Shown piece by piece: positions 7,127 through 14,995 of a stretch of DNA of 15,879 nt. A program made the translations under genes and the position numbers. The stretch comes from an uncultured Collinsella sp. (GTDB taxonomy: Bacteria > Actinomycetota > Coriobacteriia > Coriobacteriales > Coriobacteriaceae). Numbering within the stretch: the first letter of the stretch is position 1; each line of letters opens with the position of its first letter. The notes below the pieces were generated by a model. The model worked only from the letters and a program-made list of their open reading frames with translations. It did no database searches and was not told the DNA's origin. The stretch is from positions 1 to 15,879 of the forward strand of contig URZJ01000020.1 of NCBI GenBank assembly GCA_900552395.1. Direction: 5' to 3'.

Positions 7127-7177
7127 TTCGCAGGATACGTGAGGCCCAAGATGCGCGAAATTGGGCGAAGCGCCAGC

Positions 7178-7211
7178 AAAAAGCCCCCGCTTCCAAGCGG
7201 AAACGGGGGCT
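7178..7211 (-). terminator. Rho-independent terminator of the GMP synthase gene
   Basis: On the minus strand AGCCCCCG pairs with CGGGGGCT (8 bp), with an inner TTCC/GGAA extension over a 4-nt loop, followed by TTTTT. It begins 12 nt after the GMP synthase stop. The plus-strand kinase transcript, coming from the other side, would read into the same stem but without a T-tract. Confidence 0.9.
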
Positions 7212-7223
7212 AGGTGAGTTAGC

Positions 7224-8204
7224 TTACTCCCACTCGACCGTGCCAACGGGCTTCGGCGTGAGGTCGTAGCACACGCGGCAAATACCGGGGACCTCGGCGG
7301 TGACGCGAGCGGTAATACGCTTGAGTAGCGCCCAGTCGAGCTCGGGAACCTCGGCAGTCATGACATCGACGGTGTTGATGCAGCGGATGATACAGGGCCA
7401 ATCGTAGGCGCGCTTGCCCTCGCGCACGCCGGTTGCGCGGAAGTCGGGCACGACGGCAAAATACTGCCAGATGGTCAGACCGGCCTTGTCGATCTCCTCG
7501 CGCACGATGGCGTCGGCTTCGCGCAGCGCCTCAAGACGGTCGCGGGTGATGGCACCAAGGCAGCGGACGCCCAGGCCGGGACCGGGGAACGGCTGGCGCT
7601 CAACCATGTTCTCGGGCAGGCCGAGCTCGCGACCCACGACGCGGACCTCGTCCTTGTACAGCAGTTTGACGGGCTCGCAGAGCTCAAACTGCAGATCCTC
7701 GGGCAGACCGCCCACGTTGTGGTGAGCCTTCACGCCGTCTTGGGACTCCAGGATGTCGGGATAGATGGTGCCCTGGGCGAGGAAGCTGACCTCATCGCCA
7801 ACCTTGCGGGCCTCCTCCTCGAACACGCGAATGAACTCGGCACCGATGATCTTGCGCTTGGCCTCGGGCTCCTCGACGTCCACGAGCTTATCCAGGAAGC
7901 GATCGGTCGCGTCCACATAGACCAGGTTAGCGTCCATCTGGTTCTTGAAGACGTCGATGACCTGTTCGCTCTCACCCTTGCGCATCAGGCCGTGGTTCAC
8001 ATGCACGCAAATGAGCTGCTTGCCGATGGCCTTGATGAGCAGGGCCGCGACAACCGAACTGTCGACGCCGCCGGAAAGAGCCAACAGGACCTTCTTGTCG
8101 CCGATCTGCTCGCGGATTGCAGCGACCTGCTCATCGATGAACACCTGGGCAAGTTCGGGAGTGGTGATACGCACCATGTCGTCGGGACGCTTGTTGGGAT
8201 CCAT
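7224..8204 (-). CDS. guaA: GMP synthase, ATP-pyrophosphatase subunit only (no amidotransferase domain)
   Basis: GMP synthase aminates XMP to GMP using ATP and ammonia in purine synthesis. The 326 residues comprise the ATP-PPase domain with P-loop SGGVDSS (44-50) and the C-terminal dimerisation/XMP-binding domain (RQPFPGPGLGVR at 203-214, KRAYDWP at 264-270, terminal KPVGTVEWE). Usual bacterial GuaA is about 510-525 residues with an N-terminal class I glutamine amidotransferase domain; that domain is missing here. The start is well supported by AAGGAG 6 nt upstream of ATG 8204, and the 297 nt upstream hold no GATase coding sequence on this strand. The protein therefore resembles the archaeal GuaAB subunit, which works with a separate GuaAA glutaminase, or uses free ammonia. 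It is a single gene with its own promoter and terminator. Confidence 0.94.
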   Translation of the reverse strand: MDPNKRPDDMVRITTPELAQVFIDEQVAAIREQIGDKKVLLALSGGVDSSVVAALLIKAIGKQLICVHVNHGLMRKGESEQVIDVFKNQMDANLVYVDATDRFLDKLVDVEEPEAKRKIIGAEFIRVFEEEARKVGDEVSFLAQGTIYPDILESQDGVKAHHNVGGLPEDLQFELCEPVKLLYKDEVRVVGRELGLPENMVERQPFPGPGLGVRCLGAITRDRLEALREADAIVREEIDKAGLTIWQYFAVVPDFRATGVREGKRAYDWPCIIRCINTVDVMTAEVPELDWALLKRITARVTAEVPGICRVCYDLTPKPVGTVEWE

Positions 8205-8270
8205 GCAGAGCTCCTTCTCGATTCGATGGAAATGCGCCGCGCGTATGCAGACGCACCGTCATATGACCTC

Positions 8271-8276
8271 ATTATA
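8271..8276 (-). promoter_or_regulatory. Probable -10 box for the GMP synthase gene
   Basis: The minus strand reads TATAAT, a perfect consensus -10, about 67 nt upstream of the start codon. The -35 position is weak (GGGAAA-like), so activity may depend on an activator or on upstream sequence. I see no purine riboswitch in the leader. Confidence 0.5.
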
Positions 8277-8460
8277 TGCAGAACGAGATGCGTTTCCCAT
8301 CGCTGCGACAGAGCTTTTTGCAGGGGCGGCAGTTTTTCTATATCCCAAGGTCAGCTAGACTTCGGTAGCCACCTTGGGAGCATCGCCAATAGACTCTTCC
8401 TTTATACGTTCGGCACAATCGTAGGCGATACCCACAAATTCCAGTCCCGAGCAACAAGAG

Positions 8461-8466
8461 TACAAT
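8461..8466 (+). promoter_or_regulatory. Candidate -10 box for the LuxR-type regulator
   Basis: TACAAT lies 35 nt before the regulator start; the -35 position (TTCCAG-like) is poor. The rest of the 8205-8501 divergent gap has no gene I can support. Confidence 0.3.
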
Positions 8467-8501
8467 TGCTGCTAGTGTTGCCAGCTGTTGGGAGATGGAA
8501 G

Positions 8502-9506
8502 ATGGACTGCGATGGCTACCCATGCGTTCCCATGCCGTTGATGTGCACCGCCTTTGTGCCGGGGCAGATTGACGCTGCAGTTGCAGGCATTTCCGACCCC
8601 GATTCACGCGCCATCGCCACGGCAGAAGCGCTGTACTTTCGCGGACAGGCCGCACTCGCCGCCAAGACGGCGCACCCCTATCTTGACGTCACCGATCCCG
8701 CGCTGCGCTATTCCGCATGCTTTATCTGCGGATACGCCAGTCTGTCGCTCAACCGTATCGCCGACGCCCGCCGGTGCCTTGCGGGCATCCTCGATACGCC
8801 GGCCGACGAGGAATCGCCCGCCGTCCACGCCACGCATATCCTGTTCGCCTCGGCCGCGAGCGTCCTGCTGCACTTGCCTTCCCCGTATTCTGCCGAAGAG
8901 TTTTATCCACTTGCGGCGCACCTACCCGAAGGCCTGCGACTGTTCGCCAGCTACGTGATGGCGCACGCCTTGTATCTGCGCGGCGAATACGGCCGCAGCC
9001 TGGGCATGGCGGAAAACGCCCTAATTATGAAACAGGGAAGCTATCCCATCTCGGAACTGTTCCTGCACCTGGCAGCTTCCATGGCATGCATGAGCCTCAA
9101 GGACATCGACGCCGCAAAAGCGCATTTTGGAGCCGCTTGGGACATTGCGCGCCCCGACGGACTTATCGAGCTCATTGGCGAGCACCACGGCCTTTTGCAG
9201 GGGCTCATCGAGGCATGCCTAAAAACGCAATACCCTGACGACTTCGCACGCATCATCGAGATCACGTACCGCTTCAGCTACGGCTGGCGGCGCATCCACA
9301 ACCCCGATTCGGGCGAGGACGTTGCCGACGATTTAACGACCACAGAGTTCACCATGGCCATGCTCGCCTGCCGCGGATGGACCAACGCTGAAATCGCAGG
9401 CCATATGGGAGTATCGCCGGGCACCGTCAAAAACCGCCTATCCGGCGTATACGCAAAGCTTGGCATCGGCACACGCGCCGAGCTGGTCGCGCACATGTTG
9501 CGTTAG
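8502..9506 (+). CDS. Transcriptional regulator with LuxR-type C-terminal HTH
   Basis: The protein has 334 residues. The C-terminal 60 are a LuxR/GerE helix-turn-helix: LTTTEFTMAMLACRGWTNAE, then IAGHMGVSPGTVKNRLSGVY and AKLGIGTRAELV. The first 260 residues are alanine-rich helices resembling degenerate TPR-type repeats (RGQAALAAK, YLRGEYGRSLGMAENAL, DAAKAHFGAAW), with no receiver or P-loop domain, so it is not a classic two-component or MalT-type protein. The ATG at 8502 has GGGAG 8 nt upstream; the frame stays open much further left, but that part is antisense to the GMP synthase gene. Regulators of this layout are common in Coriobacteria next to secreted or transport genes. It lies 155 nt before the large surface protein gene in the same direction and may control it; the inducer is unknown. 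Confidence 0.87.
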   Translation: MDCDGYPCVPMPLMCTAFVPGQIDAAVAGISDPDSRAIATAEALYFRGQAALAAKTAHPYLDVTDPALRYSACFICGYASLSLNRIADARRCLAGILDTPADEESPAVHATHILFASAASVLLHLPSPYSAEEFYPLAAHLPEGLRLFASYVMAHALYLRGEYGRSLGMAENALIMKQGSYPISELFLHLAASMACMSLKDIDAAKAHFGAAWDIARPDGLIELIGEHHGLLQGLIEACLKTQYPDDFARIIEITYRFSYGWRRIHNPDSGEDVADDLTTTEFTMAMLACRGWTNAEIAGHMGVSPGTVKNRLSGVYAKLGIGTRAELVAHMLR

Positions 9507-9519
9507 CGACCGGGCTGCC

Positions 9520-9553
9520 AAGCGCATCGAACGCGTTCCGGAACCCGGCGCTT
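9520..9553 (+). other. Palindromic cluster after the LuxR-type gene
   Basis: Fourteen nt after the regulator stop, AAGCGC (9520-9525) can pair with GCGCTT (9548-9553), enclosing two overlapping perfect palindromes, GAACGCGTTC (9529-9538) and GTTCCGGAAC (9535-9544). No T-tract follows, so it is a weak terminator candidate or a dyad operator for the downstream gene. The rest of 9507-9661 includes TTGACC at 9575-9580 without a -10 at proper spacing. Confidence 0.35.
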
Positions 9554-9661
9554 CGCTCGATCAATTTGGACATTTTGACCCTTGAACGGCACTACCGCCA
9601 CGAAGCGTCTTCTCGCAAAATTGGATTATTTCCACCGATATTTGCGGGATGGGAGCCCAAG

Positions 9662-12600
9662 ATGCTTGATCGCCGTTCGTTACTTGTTGCTGGAGCGTCC
9701 TCGCTGGCGAGCATTATGTTGCCTCGCGTGCCGGGAAGCGAAAATGCCTTCCTGCTGCCGTTCGCGCCCACCGCGGCCTATGCCGACGAAGAAGATCCCT
9801 TCAAGGTGCTCGTTCTCTCGCGCACCATGTTTGGTGTGGTCGTGGTCGACGTCGCCAACAAGAATACGCCCATCGCAGGTGCCCAGGTCACGCTCACATC
9901 GCGCTATGCCGTAGGCAAGCAGCTCACCGCCACGACCGATGACGAAGGCACGGCCATCTTTGAGGTCGCCCCTCTTTCGGAAGACTACGTGGACGAGGCA
10001 ACGCTTCTCGACGCGTACGACTTTAACGGCGGCATCTCCATTAGCATGGCGGGCTACCGCGATGTCGAGATTCCCCTTGCGCGTATCCAGGGCGGCACCG
10101 CCATAACCGCGCCCACGCGTCCGCTGTCCGACGGCGAGCCGTACTTCCGCCAGCTCACATTCGACGAATGGGACATCCAGTACGCTGATGCCACGTTCAT
10201 GGCATTGCCGAAGGACGACGCGGCAAACGACCAACCCGACACGCATGCCTTTATTGTACAGGCACATCTGCCACAGGGTGGACAGGCAACGCTGCACATC
10301 AACAAGGTAATGCCCGCCACGGGTAGCTCGCCCGAAACCGTCACGCAGATCGGCCAGATCAAGGCCAGCGCATCAGGCGCGGATAATCCGGCGACGTTCA
10401 CACTCGAAGACAAGTTTCTCGACGCGGCATCGGGCCTTCTGGAGGAAGGGTGCAAGCTGCGCTTTGTCCTCGAATATCAGGGTAAAACCTACACGCTCTC
10501 CTCCCCCATGGCCGTTGTTACCGCGCCGGCGGCAAAGGCGGAATCCGGATCGACCACTATCGTCCCCACCACTATGGACCAAGAGATCACTCCGTTTGAT
10601 TTCCCCGCATCGTTTCCCGGCATCGGTGGTAATAAGTTCACGTGCTGGATGCCCTCGTTCCCCATTCTGTTCGATTTCTCGTTTGCCGGGTACGTACTGT
10701 TTGGCGGAGGATACAAACCAGCCAGCTATATGAACGATTCGGGCAACCCTGATCCGGAATACTGGAAGAAATCGCCGCGTGAGTCGGGCGCCAAGCAGGC
10801 AAACCGCTACCTCGACGAGATGGAGGGGAAGTGGAATCAGTACAAGAGTATGAGTGCCGGTTCGGGCACCGATCCAAGAAACACCAAGCTCCTTCGCCAC
10901 CATTGCACGCCGCTGTTCACGATGGATATCGCCACACAGCTGTACGGCTCGCTCGCCTACGATTGGGTGGGCAAAACCTGGGGTAACAACAACGACCCTG
11001 CATACGGCAATATTAAGGCCCTCTTCCAGGTAAGAACTGACCTCAATTGGACCGAGCAGTTTACCCTAGGACCGGTGCCATTTTTCCTAAACGTCAACCC
11101 TTGGGTGCTGGCGAAGCTGGCGCTCGCTGTGGGTGCCCACACGCACGGCAGCGGCGCGGCGTTTTTCAAGAACATTTCGCTCGACTATTCCAACACGTCG
11201 GGCTCGTTCACCATCCAGATCGGACTTGCCGTCACCTTTGGAGCCGGCGTTGCAGGCGTCGCTTCGTCTGCCGTGCGCGGTGCCGCATCCCTCACGCTGT
11301 TCATTGGGTACGAGAAGGCAGATGGACACCAGCTTCCGCGGCTGCGCGTGGGTGCAGACGTCGATGTCGATGTGATACTCCAGTTCGTAATGTTCAAGTG
11401 GACCACCAAGGCTTGGTCGGGGTCGTGGCCCACACTCATCGATTCGTGGAATATGTCGGTGAACAATGACGACCGGTATGTGCCCCAACGCTCTGAGCTG
11501 GCATTGGGTGGAGATACGCCTTACACGCTGGATGCCTGCTTCGGCACGCCCGGCAACACCGAGGCAGGTGGTGTGCCGCAGTTTATCGCGTCGGCCACCA
11601 TCGTCACCAATTCCGAGCTGCTCGCACGCGCCGAGGTTGCAGCCGCCGCGATAAACGTCGCGCCTGTCGTGCGCGATTGGGATCAAGCGGTCACGCGCAT
11701 TGAGCTCGAGGCGGATGCAGAAAGCGACGACACGGGACAGGTCGAACATTTCGTCCATGCGCTGATGGAGAACGACGAAAATGCCGCACCGATGTATGAG
11801 TACACCTACATCGGTCAGTCAACGAACGCCGTTGCGGACCCGAACGCCAATTCTGCCAGCGTGTCGGAGGACGAGCGTGGCGGCATAAAACCCTCGAGCG
11901 ACAACGTGCTGTTTTCCGGCGTGCTCAGCGAAGCCCACATGAAGCTAACGATGATTGCCGGCGTAGAATGCCTGTTCCGTATCGCCTCGGTGCGCTACGG
12001 CGACAATGGCCGCTCGCGCCTGGTGGTGCACACAAAGGCAAACGGCACGTGGTCCGCTCCCACGCCCGTGGACTTTCCCCTTGGGTTTGGCGAGGGCGAC
12101 GTGGAGCGCGACGGCATATTCGATTACGACTTCGACGTGGTGGAATATACGGACGGAAGAGGAAACCAGGACGCCTACGTGCTGCTGGTCTCGGGCGAGC
12201 GCCCCGCCGGCGACAACACCCTTTTCGATACGGCAAGCACAGCCGGCATACTGTCCGTTGTGCGCCTGCGCATAAGCAACGACGGAGTTCGCGTGATATC
12301 GCACACGTCGTGGCGCAGCATCTCGCGCGGCCGCCTTCAGGAGGATGGCTACCATTGCCTGCAGTGCCCGCGCATCACGGTAGGCAAGACGCTGGTCGAC
12401 GGACGCCTGTCGGGCGCCTACCTCCACCGCCGCGGAACCACCGCAGAGAAGGCGCTCGGCAGCGAGGCCGAGGTTGCGCTGGAATGCTTTACCCTGTGGT
12501 CGGATGATTTGGGCGACAGCCTGACGTTCCGCCAAGTTCTTCGCTTTCCGCAAGCACCGTCGAGTATCGAGCTGAGCGAGCCCGAGAATATCAACGGCAA

Positions 12601-14044
12601 AATGGTGGTGCCCGTTGCGTACGAGACCGCAGACGGTTGCGGCTGCGCATCGTACGCCGTGATCGGCCAGTCCATTGCGGGCTGGGGCGTTATGCCACCA
12701 GACGCCACGGTGCCCCATGCGGTGCCGTGGCCACAACATTCGGGCTTTTTGGCCACCGTCAACGAGCAGCTGCAGCATATTACTTGGACGCGAGGCGCAT
12801 TGGCATTTGCAACGCAGCCCGTGGGTGCCGCAGGCTGTGGCCCGGCATCGTTTAGCGTAAGCAACAACGGCAGGTGCGCGCTCTATGTAGAGAACACCGA
12901 TGGCAAGGTGGGGCAAACCTACGACGAAGAAGGCAACCCGGTAGCAGTAATGGGCAAGCACTTCCGCATCTTCGTCAGCACCTTGGCAGGCGATCTGTTC
13001 ACGGAGCCGTTCGTGATGTGCGAGCTGGACCATCCCGTCGATCAGATAACGACATTTTTGACGTCGGGAGGCATGCTCTCCGCGCTCGCCACGCACATTG
13101 TGAGCGCGGAGAAGAGCGAGGCAGAGCTGCACGGCATCGAAGTGCCTCTGGTGGCGTGTGCCACTCCGACGGGCGCGGTCGCCACCTCGGGCGCGGTGGT
13201 GCCCGGAGCAGCAGGCGAATCCTTCATGGTCACGGTGCGAAACGACGGCAACACTTTGCTGACTGCCGGCACAATCGATCTGTACCGAGAGGGCTCCAGC
13301 CAGCCGTTCTCCAGCGCATCCATCGGATTCGGAGCGAACGCACGCATGGCTTCGATCTACGATCCAGAGCTTGCCGAAGACGCTTCGGCCAACGACATGG
13401 CACACGTAAAGTACGCGCTCGAGACGCTGGGCGCACGTTTTGCAACGCACCCGCTGGTAGCCGACAACGGCAACGCCGTGCTGGCACCGGGTTGCACGGC
13501 ACAGTTCCGCATGAGCTTCGCCATCCCCGAGAGTTGGAGCGACGAAGTGGGCAAACGCGTCACGCTGTATGCGAAGGCGCGTAATCTGGTGGCGCTCGAT
13601 CCCGTAACGCTCGAGGAGATCCGACCGGGCGCAAACTCGGCGCTGAGTGCCGTTCTGCACGAGCTTCATGTGCCCGACGCGGCATGCGAACGCTCAGAAG
13701 TGCAGGTCGGCGTATGCGACAGCGCGGATACGACAGGACTTCACGACGCCCCGATGACGGCAGACGGCGATGGTGGCTCGAGTGGCAGCGGTACTGACGA
13801 GGGCGGCGGCTCCGGCGGAAGCAGCTCCGGCAGTGGCAAGGACCACGACAATAACAAGCGCTCCGGAAAAGCGGGCGCACTTGCGGGCACGGGCGATGTC
13901 AACGCTCCCCTTACGGCAGCCGCTGCAGCACTCGCCGCGGCAGGCGCCTCGTCGCCTACAGCGCCCGCCGCACGGCGCTCGAAACCGACACCGCCAATGA
14001 GGTCAATTCGGATAGGCCTCGCTAGCTCCTACTTACTTTTGTGA
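9662..14044 (+). CDS. Large secreted/cell-surface protein with Tat-like signal, CnaB-like domain and LAGTG anchor
   Basis: The protein has 1460 residues from ATG 9662, chosen because GGGAG lies 6 nt upstream and the N-terminus then is a signal: DRRSLLVAGASSLASIML with twin Arg 4-5 (Tat-like) and likely cleavage after AYA41. Residues about 56-145 resemble a CnaB/carboxypeptidase-regulatory beta-sandwich (PIAGAQVTLT, TTDDEGTAIFEV). About 300-620 is aromatic, Gly-rich and beta-strand-like; about 748-1180 has repeated strand patterns such as SRLVVHTKANGTWSAP, suggesting a beta-propeller; about 1186-1320 is CARDB-like (FMVTVRNDGNTLLTAGTIDL). A Ser/Gly linker (about 1370-1396) precedes LAGTG (1407-1411), an Ala-rich segment and basic residues, like a sortase signal of the LAxTG type. 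I recognise no catalytic motif; adhesion or glycan or protein binding is a guess. The extreme C-terminus may be frameshifted. It follows the LuxR-type regulator gene. Confidence 0.85.
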   Translation: MLDRRSLLVAGASSLASIMLPRVPGSENAFLLPFAPTAAYADEEDPFKVLVLSRTMFGVVVVDVANKNTPIAGAQVTLTSRYAVGKQLTATTDDEGTAIFEVAPLSEDYVDEATLLDAYDFNGGISISMAGYRDVEIPLARIQGGTAITAPTRPLSDGEPYFRQLTFDEWDIQYADATFMALPKDDAANDQPDTHAFIVQAHLPQGGQATLHINKVMPATGSSPETVTQIGQIKASASGADNPATFTLEDKFLDAASGLLEEGCKLRFVLEYQGKTYTLSSPMAVVTAPAAKAESGSTTIVPTTMDQEITPFDFPASFPGIGGNKFTCWMPSFPILFDFSFAGYVLFGGGYKPASYMNDSGNPDPEYWKKSPRESGAKQANRYLDEMEGKWNQYKSMSAGSGTDPRNTKLLRHHCTPLFTMDIATQLYGSLAYDWVGKTWGNNNDPAYGNIKALFQVRTDLNWTEQFTLGPVPFFLNVNPWVLAKLALAVGAHTHGSGAAFFKNISLDYSNTSGSFTIQIGLAVTFGAGVAGVASSAVRGAASLTLFIGYEKADGHQLPRLRVGADVDVDVILQFVMFKWTTKAWSGSWPTLIDSWNMSVNNDDRYVPQRSELALGGDTPYTLDACFGTPGNTEAGGVPQFIASATIVTNSELLARAEVAAAAINVAPVVRDWDQAVTRIELEADAESDDTGQVEHFVHALMENDENAAPMYEYTYIGQSTNAVADPNANSASVSEDERGGIKPSSDNVLFSGVLSEAHMKLTMIAGVECLFRIASVRYGDNGRSRLVVHTKANGTWSAPTPVDFPLGFGEGDVERDGIFDYDFDVVEYTDGRGNQDAYVLLVSGERPAGDNTLFDTASTAGILSVVRLRISNDGVRVISHTSWRSISRGRLQEDGYHCLQCPRITVGKTLVDGRLSGAYLHRRGTTAEKALGSEAEVALECFTLWSDDLGDSLTFRQVLRFPQAPSSIELSEPENINGKMVVPVAYETADGCGCASYAVIGQSIAGWGVMPPDATVPHAVPWPQHSGFLATVNEQLQHITWTRGALAFATQPVGAAGCGPASFSVSNNGRCALYVENTDGKVGQTYDEEGNPVAVMGKHFRIFVSTLAGDLFTEPFVMCELDHPVDQITTFLTSGGMLSALATHIVSAEKSEAELHGIEVPLVACATPTGAVATSGAVVPGAAGESFMVTVRNDGNTLLTAGTIDLYREGSSQPFSSASIGFGANARMASIYDPELAEDASANDMAHVKYALETLGARFATHPLVADNGNAVLAPGCTAQFRMSFAIPESWSDEVGKRVTLYAKARNLVALDPVTLEEIRPGANSALSAVLHELHVPDAACERSEVQVGVCDSADTTGLHDAPMTADGDGGSSGSGTDEGGGSGGSSSGSGKDHDNNKRSGKAGALAGTGDVNAPLTAAAAALAAAGASSPTAPAARRSKPTPPMRSIRIGLASSYLLL

Positions 14045-14074
14045 GAGGCGCCGACTCGGCTAATCGAACATCAA

Positions 14075-14110
14075 AATGGGCTGGTTCTGGATACCCAGAG
14101 CCGGCCCATT
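14075..14110. terminator. Long hairpin between convergent genes
   Basis: Positions 14075-14090 pair over all 16 bases (two by G-T wobble) with 14095-14110, leaving a 4-nt ATAC loop. Read on the minus strand the stem is followed by TTTTGATGTT, a usable terminator for the acetyltransferase gene ending at 14201, although two pairs become A/C mismatches in that RNA. On the plus strand, where the pairing is complete, no T-tract follows. It probably serves both convergent transcripts; a mobile palindrome is an alternative. Confidence 0.6.
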
Positions 14111-14200
14111 GCGCATTAGATGTCGCCAGCGGAGTCGAGCTCGGCTTCCTCGCCCCGCATTCCACCGAGGACAGTGGGGCACTATCGTTTAAGGGCTTCG

Positions 14201-14761
14201 TTATTGTTCGATGGTCTTCTTGACGACTGCGGGGACGCCTGCCGCCACCACGTTGTCTGGAAGGTCTTCCGTCACGACGCTGCCCGCGGCAATTACGCAA
14301 CCGCTGCCGATGGTAACTCCCTGCAGCACTGACACGTTCGCGCCAAACCAGCAGTTATCGCCGACAACGATGGGCAGAGCCTTCTCGAGACCCAAGTTGC
14401 GGTCCTTTGCCTTTAGGGGGTGCGAAGCGGTGTAGAAGCCGCAAAACGGCCCGATAAACACGTTGCCACCAAAGGCGATAGAGCCGCCGTCCATAAAGTA
14501 GCAGCCATGGTTTACAAAACAGCCCTCACCAAAGGTCGTCTTGCTCCCGTAGTCAAAGTAGGCAGGCGAAAGGACCGTCAGCCCCCCGGGAAGATCGGTA
14601 TCGAGCAAGGACTTCAAAGCATCGAGCTGTGCGTCGCTTCCAGGTTTTGCCATATTAAAGTCATAGCAGAGCGCCTCCGCCTTCGCGCGTTGCGCCAGGA
14701 GCTCCTCGTCAAAGTTGGCATCATGCCACTCACCGCGCTCCATCTTCTCTTTCTCGGTCAT
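14201..14761 (-). CDS. Hexapeptide-repeat O-acetyltransferase, maltose/galactoside type
   Basis: The 186-residue protein transfers acetyl from acetyl-CoA to a sugar hydroxyl. The N-terminal helical maltose-acetyltransferase domain (KEKMERGEWHDANFDEEL, about 4-55) is followed by a left-handed beta-helix of hexapeptide repeats: YGSKTTFGEGCFVNHGC, IAFGGNVFIGPFC, then VVGDNCWFGANVSVLQGVTI and SGCVIAAGSVVTEDLPDNVV. The catalytic histidine is H114 in YTASHPLK, as in LacA/Maa; PAVVKK near the end is also typical. Length matches the family (about 185-200). It is cytoplasmic. The start ATG is preceded by a GAGGGGG run 4 nt upstream. It is a single gene, convergent with the surface protein gene; the physiological substrate is uncertain since this family often detoxifies assorted sugars. 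Confidence 0.95.
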   Translation of the reverse strand: MTEKEKMERGEWHDANFDEELLAQRAKAEALCYDFNMAKPGSDAQLDALKSLLDTDLPGGLTVLSPAYFDYGSKTTFGEGCFVNHGCYFMDGGSIAFGGNVFIGPFCGFYTASHPLKAKDRNLGLEKALPIVVGDNCWFGANVSVLQGVTIGSGCVIAAGSVVTEDLPDNVVAAGVPAVVKKTIEQ

Positions 14762-14798
14762 TGCGCCCCCTCAAACAACATGCAGTCTTGATGCGGCA

Positions 14799-14828
14799 AT
14801 TCTACCAGCCGATAAGCCACGGTTTTAA
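14799..14828 (-). promoter_or_regulatory. Candidate promoter of the acetyltransferase gene
   Basis: On the minus strand TTAAAA (14823-14828) and TAGAAT (14799-14804) are separated by 18 nt and lie about 38-67 nt upstream of the acetyltransferase start. Each hexamer matches consensus at four or five positions. Confidence 0.45.
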
Positions 14829-14882
14829 CACGAGCACCACACCGCGCAGGGAATGACCGCAGAAGCCAAAGGTGCCCGACTC

Positions 14883-14896
14883 CGAACGATTGTTCG
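14883..14896. promoter_or_regulatory. LexA (SOS) box
   Basis: CGAACGATTGTTCG is a perfect match to the Gram-positive/actinobacterial LexA operator CGAAC-N4-GTTCG. It overlaps the -35 position of the candidate topoisomerase promoter, where LexA binding would block transcription until DNA damage. It is also 55 nt upstream of the acetyltransferase -35 candidate on the other strand, which is less likely to be affected. Confidence 0.7.
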
Positions 14897-14919
14897 ATGG
14901 ATTTCGTGTTAGGTAGAAT
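14890..14919 (+). promoter_or_regulatory. Candidate promoter of the topoisomerase B-subunit gene
   Basis: TTGTTC (14890-14895) and TAGAAT (14914-14919) are spaced by 18 nt and overlap the LexA box. The predicted leader is about 70 nt. Another AT-rich stretch, TTGACTATCTATATGAC at 14945-14961, could hold an alternative start. Confidence 0.4.
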
Positions 14920-14995
14920 CGTCCGAGGCCTGGGCTATGCTACCTTGACTATCTATATGACTAAAACGCAGCAAGGGAGCACCGAGAGAGCGAGT

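Noticed and set aside
7719..8501. Open frame extending the LuxR-type regulator 261 codons to the left
   Set aside because: It is antisense to the well-supported GMP synthase gene and crosses its promoter. The sequence has no regulator-like motif there, and the ATG at 8502 has its own ribosome site.
8205..8501. Missing amidotransferase domain of GMP synthase, or a purine riboswitch, in the upstream gap
   Set aside because: No frame here shows a GATase motif (such as a GxCxG nucleophile elbow), and I could not find the conserved junction and loops of a purine riboswitch.
9529..9538. GAACGCGTTC as a second LexA box
   Set aside because: The half-sites are separated by 2 nt rather than 4, so it does not match the operator.
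9566..9661. Earlier ATG for the surface protein (32 extra residues)
   Set aside because: It would bury the signal peptide behind a charged leader and lacks a good ribosome site; ATG 9662 has GGGAG at 6 nt.
11945..13669. 574-codon antisense frame under the large surface protein gene
   Set aside because: The translation is Arg/His/Cys/Ala-rich without domains, a usual mirror effect of GC-rich codons; no ribosome site or promoter supports it.
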